The position numbers were made by a program, and so were the translations under genes. From Deltaproteobacteria bacterium (GTDB taxonomy: Bacteria > Desulfobacterota > Desulfobacteria > Desulfobacterales > C00003060), in contig JAFGFW010000007.1 in NCBI GenBank assembly GCA_016930875.1, positions 1-33,236 of the forward strand: a stretch of DNA of 33,236 bases, given 5' to 3'. Below the pieces are notes generated by a model. It ran no database searches. It saw only the letters and a program-made list of their open reading frames with translations, and was not told where the DNA came from. Positions within the stretch are counted from its first letter, which is position 1, and the number at the start of each line of letters is the position of its first letter. Positions 1 to 7,273 of this stretch are shown here, in pieces.

Positions 1-18
1 TCATGGTCATAGGTCGAC

Positions 19-59
19 TTCTGGATGCCGGATCAAGTCCGGCATGACAGAATCCAGAA
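19..59. repeat. REP-like palindrome downstream of the porin gene
   Basis: Two nested stems are visible: an outer TTCTGGAT / ATCCAGAA (19-26 and 52-59) and an inner ATGCCGGA / TCCGGCAT (25-32 and 38-45) around the loop TCAAG. Sequences of this type are common dispersed extragenic palindromes in many bacteria. It lies 32 bases beyond the porin stop codon and could stabilise or end that transcript, but no T-run follows it. The window edge hides what lies further downstream. Confidence 0.6.
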
Positions 60-90
60 TTTGGTGTCAACGGTAAGTGTCGTTGTACGC

Positions 91-1401
91 TTAAAAGGTG
101 ATGACTATGTCCAACTGTATTCGGTTTTCATCCTTTTGCCCATCCTTGCGCTCATCTTCACGCTCGGTCAGGAAAAGTGCACCTCTGGCCTGAATATTGT
201 CCCTAAGAAAATACCGGCCATGAACGTAATGTCCCTTATTGTTGGTTCCTCCACCGTGAAAGTCGGAGTCGACAAAAACAGCCGGGAAGGCATAATCCTC
301 TAGTTCCTGGTAGAAATATTTTGCGTACCAGTCTCCTTTTTTCTTCTTGTTGCCCACAGATACACCAACAACCCACCCCGAATCGCGATCGTCTCCCGAA
401 TAGCTCCCAAGGTCTGCAGGGCCACTATCTCCAGGATCTACGCCATAGGTCATAAGTTCGTTGATATCGGCCTTTTCGTTCTTGATATAGTCTGCGAAGA
501 CAGAGAATGGCACAGGCAGCACATCTTTCATCGTGAGTTTTGCTCCCAATTCCCAGCATCCAAATTCATTGAGAAGTTTCTGGTTGCTATCGAAGACCAT
601 TTGCTGGTTGTGTTTATGATTGTATCCCAGGAATTCTGCCTTGTCACTCAGTGCACCAGCTTCCCAGTCAATGGCATCCAGATTTTCAAAATCATAGTAG
701 GTAAGGGCAAGCTGGAGTTTCAGCTTCTCGGTCGGCTTGATGACAGAGCCCAATTGATACACAAGGAGGGTAGGATCTCTGTCAGTATCCTTTATATTCA
801 ACTCCTCTATGAACCACTGACCCAGGTTTGAAAAGATTTCGATATGGTCAGTGATATCGAGCTTGAGGCCTTCGGAAACTCCCTCTTGATTGACGTCAGG
901 GTCCCAGACCAGCGGGAAAGTAAACAGGGGATTTTTTTGCTTTCCGCCTGTGATCGTAAGAAAATCGGTAGGCTTCCAGGACGCGTACGCCAAGTCAATA
1001 AAAATCTCTTTACCTCTCGCGTGTTCATCACAACTTTGGTTCGTCGTATTTTGAAAACCTGATCCCGAGGCCAATCTGACTCCGACTTCTGTTGTCTCTG
1101 TTGTTTTTGCTTTGATACCGAAACGGAGGCGGAACCGCTCACGGTTACGGGTATATTTATCGTCTTTCTCGTCTTGCCACTGTGTATCGTGGCGGAGCCT
1201 TAGATCTCCCTTGAAATCCATTTTCTCCAAAAACTTAAAAGCCTTTGCTTCAGCCTTATCTTCCGTCGCTTCCTTAGCTTCCTCTTGAGTAATGATTCCC
1301 TTCTCCTTAAGGATATCCACCAGGTCCCCCGCGTTTGCCTCAATGTTGATCAAAAGCACGCAAATCGCACAGAGCAATACGCTCAACTGTAATTTTTTCA
1401 T
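91..1401 (-). CDS. Putative outer-membrane porin (Porin_5-like), probably phosphate-linked
   Basis: The 436-residue protein starts with a Sec signal peptide (MKKLQLSVLL..., likely cleavage after IEANA). A short acidic helical stretch follows (residues about 26-55), then a long region of alternating polar and hydrophobic beta-strands from about residue 60 that ends in a C-terminal phenylalanine (VITF), as expected for a protein inserted by the BAM machinery. The motifs GDLRLRHDTQW, RERFRLRFGIKAK and GGKQKNPLF are typical of the putative-porin family Porin_5. The start is supported by a strong AGGAGG just upstream. It lies downstream of a PiT transporter and a DUF47 protein and has its own leader with a Pho-box-like repeat (1560-1588), so I infer anion or phosphate uptake across the outer membrane. 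Substrate specificity cannot be read from sequence. Confidence 0.8.
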   Translation of the reverse strand: MKKLQLSVLLCAICVLLINIEANAGDLVDILKEKGIITQEEAKEATEDKAEAKAFKFLEKMDFKGDLRLRHDTQWQDEKDDKYTRNRERFRLRFGIKAKTTETTEVGVRLASGSGFQNTTNQSCDEHARGKEIFIDLAYASWKPTDFLTITGGKQKNPLFTFPLVWDPDVNQEGVSEGLKLDITDHIEIFSNLGQWFIEELNIKDTDRDPTLLVYQLGSVIKPTEKLKLQLALTYYDFENLDAIDWEAGALSDKAEFLGYNHKHNQQMVFDSNQKLLNEFGCWELGAKLTMKDVLPVPFSVFADYIKNEKADINELMTYGVDPGDSGPADLGSYSGDDRDSGWVVGVSVGNKKKKGDWYAKYFYQELEDYAFPAVFVDSDFHGGGTNNKGHYVHGRYFLRDNIQARGALFLTEREDERKDGQKDENRIQLDIVITF

Positions 1402-1806
1402 ATGTTTCCTCCTGTTAAAGTGGTTTGAACGCCAATCAATATGGAAAACCGGGCAATATCCTGCCCAAGCCTACGATCACCTCCCCTGCCTCAAGATGTG
1501 GCAAGTAGCCATCTGCCGGTAGTGTCGACTGAAACAATAAAACAAAGATGTCTCAGAATGATTACGGCTTTGTTAATGTTTTGTTACAATTTGCCTGGAT
1601 GAGAAAAACATTCTTGGGGATCGTGGGGGGAAGCTGTGGAAATATCAGTGGGCTTTGAAAGGGGTAAATAAGACGACGAGCTTAGAAGCTGACTGCTGAA
1701 AGCTGAAAGGCCGGCAATGCATTGGGTTGTTTTAGGTCACCTGACACCTAACATTGTAACGATTTTTACCAATGATACAGTATCGCAGAAAGGAAATGGA
1801 GCCATC
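1402..1806. other. 405-bp intergenic region between porin and DUF47 gene
   Basis: No open frame with coding character is visible on either strand. The region holds the porin ribosome-binding site (next to 1402), the Pho-box-like repeat at 1560-1588, a run of GCTGA-type short repeats near 1683-1711 of a kind often seen between genes, and a small inverted repeat (TTAGGT / ACCTAA, about 1731-1750) that lacks a T-run and is a poor terminator. Confidence 0.6.
1560..1588 (-). promoter_or_regulatory. Pho-box-like direct repeat upstream of the porin gene
   Basis: On the minus strand the sequence TGTAACA-AAAC-ATTAACA gives two 7-bp half-sites whose starts are 11 bp apart (1582-1588 and 1571-1577). 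A weaker third half-site, CGTAATC, continues the same 11-bp phase (1560-1566). The 7+4 spacing is the architecture of PhoB boxes, and the half-site resembles the alternative TGTAAC form seen outside enterobacteria. It lies about 160-190 bp upstream of the porin start. The flanking genes (porin, PiT, DUF47) fit phosphate control. No phoB or phoR gene is in the window, so this is an inference from motif and context. Confidence 0.45.
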
Positions 1807-2472
1807 TCATTTGGCAATCATGGCCCGCATGCGATCCGAGGCATTTTGTGCATGATCGGCGATATCACCCACAATTTCTACTAACCTTATCATGTGAAAT
1901 ACGATGAGTGGGTCTTTGATGCTACTGAAGATTTTGAACTTCAACTCCCGTTCCAGATGGTCGGCCTCTCTTTCATCTTGGCGGATGTCCCGAATAAGGC
2001 TTTTCATCTTGTTTCGTTGCGCCTCAGACCTGCTCCTGAAATACTCCGTGGCCATGGCTACCAGGTCGGGTAACTTGTCAATGGGTGGGATCACGGAGTC
2101 CACCAGATGTATAAGATCGGTAGCTATCTCATGCGGTACACCCCTGGGGCGAAAGGAGAGCCAGAACATGGCGTCTTCCACTTCATCGATGACTTTGTCT
2201 TGCTCTCTGAGATATTGAAAGAACTGGAACTTGTCCACCGGCATCAGGATGCCCCTGGGCAGATGGTTGCGAATTCGGCGCTTGATATCATCGGCCTCGC
2301 TTTCCATTCGGGCCACCTGTTCCGTCAAAAGGTCGAATGATTCACAATCCTCGCTAACATGGCAGGCTGCTGCTTGTTTGAACAGTTTGGCACATTCCTT
2401 AACCTTGTCAGCATGTCTCTGCAACTCTTCAAATGGAGATTTGATAAATAGAGAAGCGAGTGATAGGCGCAT
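1807..2472 (-). CDS. DUF47 family PhoU-like protein, partner of PiT transporter
   Basis: The 221-residue, almost wholly alpha-helical protein has the length and pattern of the DUF47/PhoU-like family (TIGR00153 type). It opens with an aromatic FIKSPFEEL segment and contains E..AD.IKR.IRNHL (about residues 55-70), the PRGILMPVDKFQFFQYL segment and a closing EIVGDIADHAQNASDRMRAM helix. Family members are usually encoded beside PiT phosphate permeases and are thought to regulate them. That is the case here: the PiT gene ends 27 bp upstream. An AGGAGG lies 8 bases before the ATG. It has no signal peptide and should be cytoplasmic. The two genes are very likely co-transcribed from the promoter at 3802-3830. 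Confidence 0.9.
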   Translation of the reverse strand: MRLSLASLFIKSPFEELQRHADKVKECAKLFKQAAACHVSEDCESFDLLTEQVARMESEADDIKRRIRNHLPRGILMPVDKFQFFQYLREQDKVIDEVEDAMFWLSFRPRGVPHEIATDLIHLVDSVIPPIDKLPDLVAMATEYFRSRSEAQRNKMKSLIRDIRQDEREADHLERELKFKIFSSIKDPLIVFHMIRLVEIVGDIADHAQNASDRMRAMIAK

Positions 2473-2499
2473 AGCTCTTCCTCCTGTGGTTTATTAGGA

Positions 2500-3756
2500 T
2501 TACAACATAAAAATTGTGAGGAGTTTGTACAATACCATGGACAATACCAGAGTGAATGGCAGAGTCACGATCCACGAAAGGCCGATGTTTTTGAGAATAC
2601 GCAAATCCAGTGTGCCCATGCCACGCATGATTCCGACTCCAACCACGGAACCCACAAGCACGTGGGTCGTTGAGACCGGCAGGCCGAGCCGGGAGCAGAT
2701 CAAGATCGTGGTGGCGGCCCCGAATTGTGCACAAAATCCCCGGATCGGGGTGATCTCGGTAATGTCTCTTCCGATGGTCTCCATGACGCGAGTGCCAAAG
2801 GCTACAAGTCCCCCGCCCACAGCAATACCGCCCGCAACAAGCATCCAGATGGGAACTTCCACCTGGAGGACCACTGACTTCGTCTTAACCACGGAAAAGA
2901 TGGCCGCAAGGGGGCCGATGGCATTGGCCACGTCATTGGCCCCATGGGCAAAGGCAACGTAACACGCCGTGAGGACCTGAAGCTGGGCAAAAACACACTC
3001 CACCGGAGACATGCCCAGTTGCCCGGGGCGCACGCTGCATTTGAGATGAACCTGCCAGCGCACCCATCTTCTGCCAAACAAGCCGCTCAAAGCTGCGACA
3101 GGCAAGGTCATTAACATTGTATGAAAAAAGCCGATTTCGAGATGGAGGTTTTTGAGGCCTTTGAATATGAATGAAAGAATCAGCACCATAGCCACGACAA
3201 AGATCAAAGCCGGGGCGTAGTGGATTGCCGCTGTGTGAGGGTCTCTGGCAGACAGGATCTTTTTCTCGGCGAAATAGAAAGCACCTCCCGCAACACACGC
3301 GCCTGCAGCAGGAGAAATAACCCAACTGATAGCGATAGTGATGATTTTGTTCCAGCTAACCGCGCCTGCACCAACACTAATAATGCCAAAGCCCACGACA
3401 GCCCCAACAATGGCGTGGGTGGTGGAGACAGGAAGGCCGAAATATGTGGCCAGGTGCACCCAGAGGCCGGCGGAGATCAGAGCGGCAAACATTCCAAACA
3501 TCAATTTGTTGGGTTCGCTGGTGAGCAATGTCGGGTCGATTATGCCTTTGCTAATGGTGCTGGTTACATGCCCCCCTGCAAGAACAGCCCCAAGGAGATT
3601 GGCAATGATGGAAATCCATAAGGCCTGTTTGAGAGTAATGGCCCGAGAACCCACCGAGGTTCCCATGGCATTGGCCAGATCATTAGCCCCAATGTTGGCC
3701 GCCACGTAAATGCCAATCAGTGCGGCAAAGGATAGGACAACAATATCGATACTCAT
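2500..3756 (-). CDS. pit: PiT family inorganic phosphate transporter
   Basis: The 418-residue integral membrane protein is an inverted duplication, as is usual for the PiT/PHO4 family. The first half carries the signature GANDLANAMGTSVGSRA (about residues 23-39) and PVSTTHAIVGAVVG. The second half carries the matching AHGANDVANAIGPLAAI and LPVSTTHVLVGSVVG. About ten to eleven hydrophobic segments are visible, with a hydrophilic central loop (FGRRWVRWQVHLKCSVRPG). PiT permeases import metal-phosphate with H+ or Na+. The start codon ATG at 3756 has only a weak ribosome-binding site. A strong promoter-like sequence lies about 50-75 bp upstream. The downstream DUF47 gene completes the usual pair. 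Confidence 0.93.
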   Translation of the reverse strand: MSIDIVVLSFAALIGIYVAANIGANDLANAMGTSVGSRAITLKQALWISIIANLLGAVLAGGHVTSTISKGIIDPTLLTSEPNKLMFGMFAALISAGLWVHLATYFGLPVSTTHAIVGAVVGFGIISVGAGAVSWNKIITIAISWVISPAAGACVAGGAFYFAEKKILSARDPHTAAIHYAPALIFVVAMVLILSFIFKGLKNLHLEIGFFHTMLMTLPVAALSGLFGRRWVRWQVHLKCSVRPGQLGMSPVECVFAQLQVLTACYVAFAHGANDVANAIGPLAAIFSVVKTKSVVLQVEVPIWMLVAGGIAVGGGLVAFGTRVMETIGRDITEITPIRGFCAQFGAATTILICSRLGLPVSTTHVLVGSVVGVGIMRGMGTLDLRILKNIGLSWIVTLPFTLVLSMVLYKLLTIFML

Positions 3757-3801
3757 GTCTTTGTATGTTGTGCGGATGATTGTGGTTGGTCGGGTTAGTC
3801 G

Positions 3802-3830
3802 TTATTATTCTCTTAGTGAGATAGTGTCAA
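3802..3830 (-). promoter_or_regulatory. Near-consensus sigma-70 promoter for pit-DUF47
   Basis: Reading the minus strand, TTGACA (3825-3830), a 17-bp spacer and TAATAA (3802-3807) form a near-consensus housekeeping promoter. It would start transcription near 3795, about 40 nt before the pit start codon. No Pho-box-like repeat overlaps it. Confidence 0.6.
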
Positions 3831-3930
3831 TGGATTTTGACGGTTTTGCAAAAAGTGTCGACAACTTGTCATTTCGAGCCAAACGAGAAATCTTGTCGTA
3901 ACTTCTCAAAAAGTCCGGGTGCTACTCCGG

Positions 3931-4110
3931 GCGAGGGGGCCTTTTTTCAAAGGCGATATCAACCATGCCCAGGAAGCGTGGCCGGATGTTTTGTGATTGG
4001 CCAAGCCCGTGCCAAGCTCATAAGGACATTTGGGTCAATCACAATATCCGGCCACTGCGAGAGTCCGAAACAAAGACAAAGATAGCGCCTTTGAAAAAAG
4101 GCCCCCTCGC
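3931..4110. repeat. 180-nt nested inverted repeat
   Basis: Two arms of 25 bp, 3931-3955 and 4086-4110, are perfect reverse complements (outer edge GCGAGGGGGCC, inner edge AAAGGCG). Inside, a second stem pairs GTGGCCGGAT (3979-3988) with ATCCGGCCAC (4045-4054), and TGTGATTG (3992-3999) with CAATCACA (4036-4043). The loop is about 36 nt. No coding frame or clear target-site duplication is visible. It may be a non-autonomous mobile element, or a long hairpin separating the ykgJ-like gene from the pit operon. Confidence 0.75.
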
Positions 4111-4204
4111 CCTAGCTTATTGAGAACCTACATCTTGTCTATTTAACATGCTGAAAGCATGAGGTTTCTCTGTTTACGAAGGCGTGAATTTCGAAACGAT
4201 TACA

Positions 4205-4885
4205 TTAGATTTTCGGCGGTCCCTGGATGAGCATCTCGGCTATGGTGAGTTTTACCCTGGGCAGGGCATTATTTTCCTGTTCTACAAAGGCCATTTCCAA
4301 CGAGGCAAGATTCTGGTAAAAGCCTGTTCTATTCAGAACTGGGACCTCTTTAAGATGCGAGCAGATCTCTTGGCATTTGAAACAGCCCGGGAAGTTCATC
4401 TTTTTGCCGTCCGGCCTGACAAAGCTGTTCGGGACGCCATGCATGCGGCATATCATGAGCCTGTGGTCGTAAAGCCGGCAGCGCCCGTCATGGTTAAGGG
4501 GGCACATGATCCGGGGTCTGAGGCCACGCCTCAATAGCGCATGGCTCTGCCGGACATAGTCCGCGGCCCTGTTCATGAACTCCTGTTGTTTTTTTGGGGG
4601 GCAGGATTTTATGCCCTCCCACAGGTAGGCCCATTCCACATAGGTATGGTGCTGGAAATAGGTGGCGCAGCAATTGTCAGGACATCCGTGGCATGAGAGG
4701 CCGATCTTGTCTGCCGTCCGATTGTACGCCTTTTCCATATCCGAATAGAGGCGGGAGAGATCGTGAAGCAGCGTACTTTTTTGTCCGCCGGAAGATATCT
4801 GCCGTGGCGGAGAAGGTTCGGGACGGACTGAATTATGAACAACTGCCTCTTTGACTTCAGGCATTTTTTTCTTGGTTTTCTGCAT
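4205..4885 (-). CDS. YkgJ family cysteine-cluster protein
   Basis: The 226-residue protein has a basic, proline-rich N-terminus (about 45 residues) followed by a cysteine-cluster domain. The motif CHGCPDNCCATYFQ is near residue 65, CPLNHDGRCRLYDHRLMICRMHG near 125-150 and PGCFKCQ near 165. This spacing (CxxCxxxCC ... C...C.LYD.R...CR) is typical of the YkgJ/UPF0153 group, described as a putative zinc- or iron-chelating domain. The exact function is unknown. It has no signal peptide. It is divergent from the Nudix gene across 76 bp and is followed by the large inverted repeat. A plus-strand frame overlapping its 3' half is a shadow, since the cysteine motifs are on this strand. Confidence 0.8.
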   Translation of the reverse strand: MQKTKKKMPEVKEAVVHNSVRPEPSPPRQISSGGQKSTLLHDLSRLYSDMEKAYNRTADKIGLSCHGCPDNCCATYFQHHTYVEWAYLWEGIKSCPPKKQQEFMNRAADYVRQSHALLRRGLRPRIMCPLNHDGRCRLYDHRLMICRMHGVPNSFVRPDGKKMNFPGCFKCQEICSHLKEVPVLNRTGFYQNLASLEMAFVEQENNALPRVKLTIAEMLIQGPPKI

Positions 4886-4961
4886 GCGGCGGGTCCGGAG
4901 TCGGGGCTACGAAATTAGAATACTCATATCATGAGCACTTGAAAAGAGAAAGGAGAATTCC

Positions 4962-5486
4962 ATGTCTGTGAAGGTGCACAAAATCACGAATCTCTACCAC
5001 GGCAGGATCTTCGACGTTGTCCTTGAGAAAGTAACGTTGCCAAACGGATTGATCAAAGACCGGGAGATCGTTCGACATTCCGGCGCCGCGGCCATGGTGC
5101 CTCTCACGGATAGCGGCAAGATTCTTCTGATCAAGCAGTACCGCCATGCAGTGGGCGAATTTCTGTGGGAGATCCCTGCCGGTACTCTGGAGCAGGATGA
5201 AGCCCCCATTGAATGTGCCAGGCGGGAACTGGTTGAAGAGACCGGATATGAAGCCAAGAACCTTGAGGAAATCGCCGAAATCCTGCCTGCCCCCGGATAC
5301 ACTGACGAGCATATCCACATCTATCTGGCCACGGGGTTGAAATTAGTTGAGCAGAACCTTGATGATGACGAGGTCCTGGAGCTTCGGCCCACGGACTTTG
5401 ACAAAGCCCTTGATATGATAATGGCAGGCGAGATTCAGGACGCCAAGACCATAACAGGTCTCTTGCTGACCTCGATGAAAAAGTAA
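4962..5486 (+). CDS. Nudix hydrolase, ADP-ribose pyrophosphatase type
   Basis: The 174-residue protein carries a complete Nudix box, G-x5-E-x7-REL-x-EE-x-G, written here GTLEQDEAPIECARRELVEE-TG (about residues 66-88), which binds the divalent metal. Upstream are VPLTDSGKILLIKQYRHAV and the WEIPAG element, and downstream PAPGYTDEHIHIYLATGL. This combination is typical of ADP-ribose/ADP-sugar diphosphatases (NudF/YffH group), which hydrolyse ADP-ribose to AMP and ribose-5-phosphate. It is the only clear plus-strand gene in the window. GGAG precedes the ATG by about 7 bases. Downstream it faces the 3' end of the SH3/coiled-coil gene, 56 bp away, with no obvious terminator between them. Confidence 0.88.
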   Translation: MSVKVHKITNLYHGRIFDVVLEKVTLPNGLIKDREIVRHSGAAAMVPLTDSGKILLIKQYRHAVGEFLWEIPAGTLEQDEAPIECARRELVEETGYEAKNLEEIAEILPAPGYTDEHIHIYLATGLKLVEQNLDDDEVLELRPTDFDKALDMIMAGEIQDAKTITGLLLTSMKK

Positions 5487-5542
5487 TCAATCAAGTCCAA
5501 GCCATACGAAGTGGGAATGCAAATGATCTAAGAATGATTTCC

Positions 5543-6286
5543 TCAGTAAAATATTTTCTTCTTCCTTGATGCTCTGCCTGCTATTAGGCCCACAAAGAAC
5601 ACGCAAGCCCCAGCAAGGAACCACAGGAGAACGCCCCTGCGCTTGACGCGATCATTCTTTTTTCTGAGAGTCTTGACATCCGCTTTCAGCCTGTCGTTTT
5701 TTGTCTTAACATTCCGGGCAGCGGCCTGCAAGTCATCACGTTCGCCGACCAACGCTGCCACGTTCTCGGATTGCTCCAGCAACGTCTTGTATTTGTCGGT
5801 AATTTGCCTGAGATCTCTGCTGAGACAGGAAATCCGCTTTTCCTTATCGCTTGTGTTATCTTCCCAGATTTTTACTGCAGCAGCATGTTTCTCCTTGGCT
5901 GCCTTCAATTCGTCCAGCACCAAGCTCCGCGCTTTTTCCAGATCCTCAACCCTTATTTCAAGTCTCCCTACGTTCTTTTTTAATTTTGCTATAATCAAAT
6001 GTTTAGGTCTCTTCGATGTTACATATTGCTTAGGCACCCATCCCTCTTCGCCCTCTTCCGTTCGAACCTTCAGGTAGCGGCCTCTTTCCTCAAGCGCCTC
6101 CACGGGGGTATTTGACTTGAGTCTGGTTATTACCTTATAGTCTTCATCTGGGGTGTCACGGAGGTTAAGAATAAGCATGTCGGTCACATATTGTGTGCCT
6201 GCACGGGCAGATTGGAATGGCCTGCCTAGCAGAACAACGACCAAGAGAACTATGAGTTCTAATTTTTTGGTTCTTGTTACCTTCAT
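5543..6286 (-). CDS. SH3-domain, coiled-coil, membrane-anchored periplasmic protein
   Basis: With the start at the internal ATG (6286) the protein has 247 residues. It has a signal sequence (MKVTRTKKLELIVLLVVVLL, cleavage after SARA), a bacterial SH3 domain (about residues 30-95, ending EEGWVPKQYVTS), a long charged coiled coil (about 105-210) and a C-terminal hydrophobic helix (VLLWFLAGACVFFVGLIAG) with a basic tail. This is the layout of the TIGR04211/YgiM-like family. The domain probably faces the periplasm and the tail anchors it in the inner membrane. The frame is open 20 codons further upstream, but that segment has no ribosome-binding site and would precede the signal peptide. It is last in the run of minus-strand genes that begins at 11907. 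Confidence 0.78.
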   Translation of the reverse strand: MKVTRTKKLELIVLLVVVLLGRPFQSARAGTQYVTDMLILNLRDTPDEDYKVITRLKSNTPVEALEERGRYLKVRTEEGEEGWVPKQYVTSKRPKHLIIAKLKKNVGRLEIRVEDLEKARSLVLDELKAAKEKHAAAVKIWEDNTSDKEKRISCLSRDLRQITDKYKTLLEQSENVAALVGERDDLQAAARNVKTKNDRLKADVKTLRKKNDRVKRRGVLLWFLAGACVFFVGLIAGRASRKKKIFY

Positions 6287-6396
6287 ACTAATTTTCCCAA
6301 ATACACACGCATCTGGCCGGAAATGGCTATAATGCCCATCGATCATTGATTCGATTCACCGGATACTACGTAGGCATGAAATGAATTGCATGTTTT

Positions 6397-6834
6397 CTAA
6401 CGTCCCCACACCAAGTTCCTATGTATCCATCCCGTGTCACCGTCTGCATGTCGGACCTTGAACCATTTTCCTTTCCTTCTCAAGAGCACGAAGCTGGTCC
6501 CCTTTTCGGCCTGAAACAGAACCCGGAAGTTGGTGCCCGGCCCTTTTCGAACATTCACCAGGGCGCTTTTGACAACAACGGCAGGCGTTTTATTGAGCAA
6601 CGATCGGTGAATCCACCCTATATCCCCCTCAAAATCACGAATTCTGTACCAGTTTCCAGACTTTTTTATAGTGTCAACTGGATAGTACTTTCCGACAGTC
6701 CACAATATTTGGCGACCTGTCCCAGGCCCCGAGCGCACATTGGCCCTGTGCGCGACAACGCTTAACCGCTTAGCGTTCGCCGTGCCAACGCACAACATGA
6801 CTGGCAACGTGATGCAGACGAGAATTTTTTTCAT
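6397..6834 (-). CDS. Exported protein with two tandem bacterial SH3 domains
   Basis: Starting at MKKILVCITLPVM (6834), the 145-residue product has a signal peptide (cleavage near GTANA) and two SH3b repeats. Repeat one has ANVRSGPGTGRQ...GDIGWIHRSLL (about residues 30-80); repeat two has VNVRKGPGTNFR...GDTGWIHRNLV (about 90-143). Such modules bind cell-wall peptides or mediate periplasmic protein contacts. The open frame extends upstream to 7014, but the extra 60 residues have no signal, are rich in odd residues and overlap the neighbouring gene at 6884-7183, so I reject that start. The partner downstream also has an SH3 domain. Confidence 0.78.
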   Translation of the reverse strand: MKKILVCITLPVMLCVGTANAKRLSVVAHRANVRSGPGTGRQILWTVGKYYPVDTIKKSGNWYRIRDFEGDIGWIHRSLLNKTPAVVVKSALVNVRKGPGTNFRVLFQAEKGTSFVLLRRKGKWFKVRHADGDTGWIHRNLVWGR

Positions 6835-6883
6835 TTGGGCTTCTGCGGTGGCTATTAATCCGTACACATAACTTGGTGATTTG

Positions 6884-7183
6884 TCACCCCAACATACGTC
6901 TAGAACCTTTAGCTGCATAAGTTTCCCGGAGGTGAGTGAGATACTTTTGGGCAACTTCGAGCTGATACAACAACCGTGTCGTCTTCTTAAAACCATCTGG
7001 GGTCTCGATGTCATCCACCTCGGAGGATTGTCTTAACTCTGTGGCCAGTCGATTGACATGTACTTTCATCTCATCAATGGCTGCACGGTGGGGCAGTTTC
7101 AGCAGATACTCTGTGGGCTCCACTGAGACCGTTCGGCCTTCTGCGTCGAGTTCTCTTATCGTATAGAGTCTGCCACGCTTCAT
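6884..7183 (-). CDS. Hypothetical protein, 99 residues
   Basis: I do not recognise this family. The product is soluble, charged and mostly helical, with an N-terminal beta-like segment (GRLYTIRELDAEGRTVSVEP) and a C-terminal helix (LLYQLEVAQKYLTHLRETY). A good AAGGAA ribosome-binding site precedes the ATG at 7183. It lies 90 bp after the baeRF gene and 49 bp before the SH3 gene in the same direction, so it is probably part of the same transcript. Confidence 0.6.
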   Translation of the reverse strand: MKRGRLYTIRELDAEGRTVSVEPTEYLLKLPHRAAIDEMKVHVNRLATELRQSSEVDDIETPDGFKKTTRLLYQLEVAQKYLTHLRETYAAKGSRRMLG

Positions 7184-7273
7184 CTATATTCCTTTGACCC
7201 CCAGGCACGCTAAACCGGAACCCAGGGGTTGAAGGCATCTGTCCTGTTTCAATTCCTAAATTCCTGAACCTCT

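Larger units (their letters stand above)
3757..4204. other. 448-bp intergenic region between pit and ykgJ-like gene
   Basis: There is no credible gene here. It contains the pit promoter (3802-3830), a short dispersed palindrome of the TCATTTCGAG...GAGAAATCTTG kind (about 3868-3897), and the 180-nt nested inverted repeat at 3931-4110. The plus-strand open frame that begins at the end of this region is a shadow of the ykgJ-like gene. Confidence 0.6.

Noticed and set aside
4184-4537. Plus-strand open frame of 117 codons
   Set aside because: It lies opposite the cysteine-cluster motifs of the ykgJ-like gene, has no recognisable domain and no ribosome-binding site.
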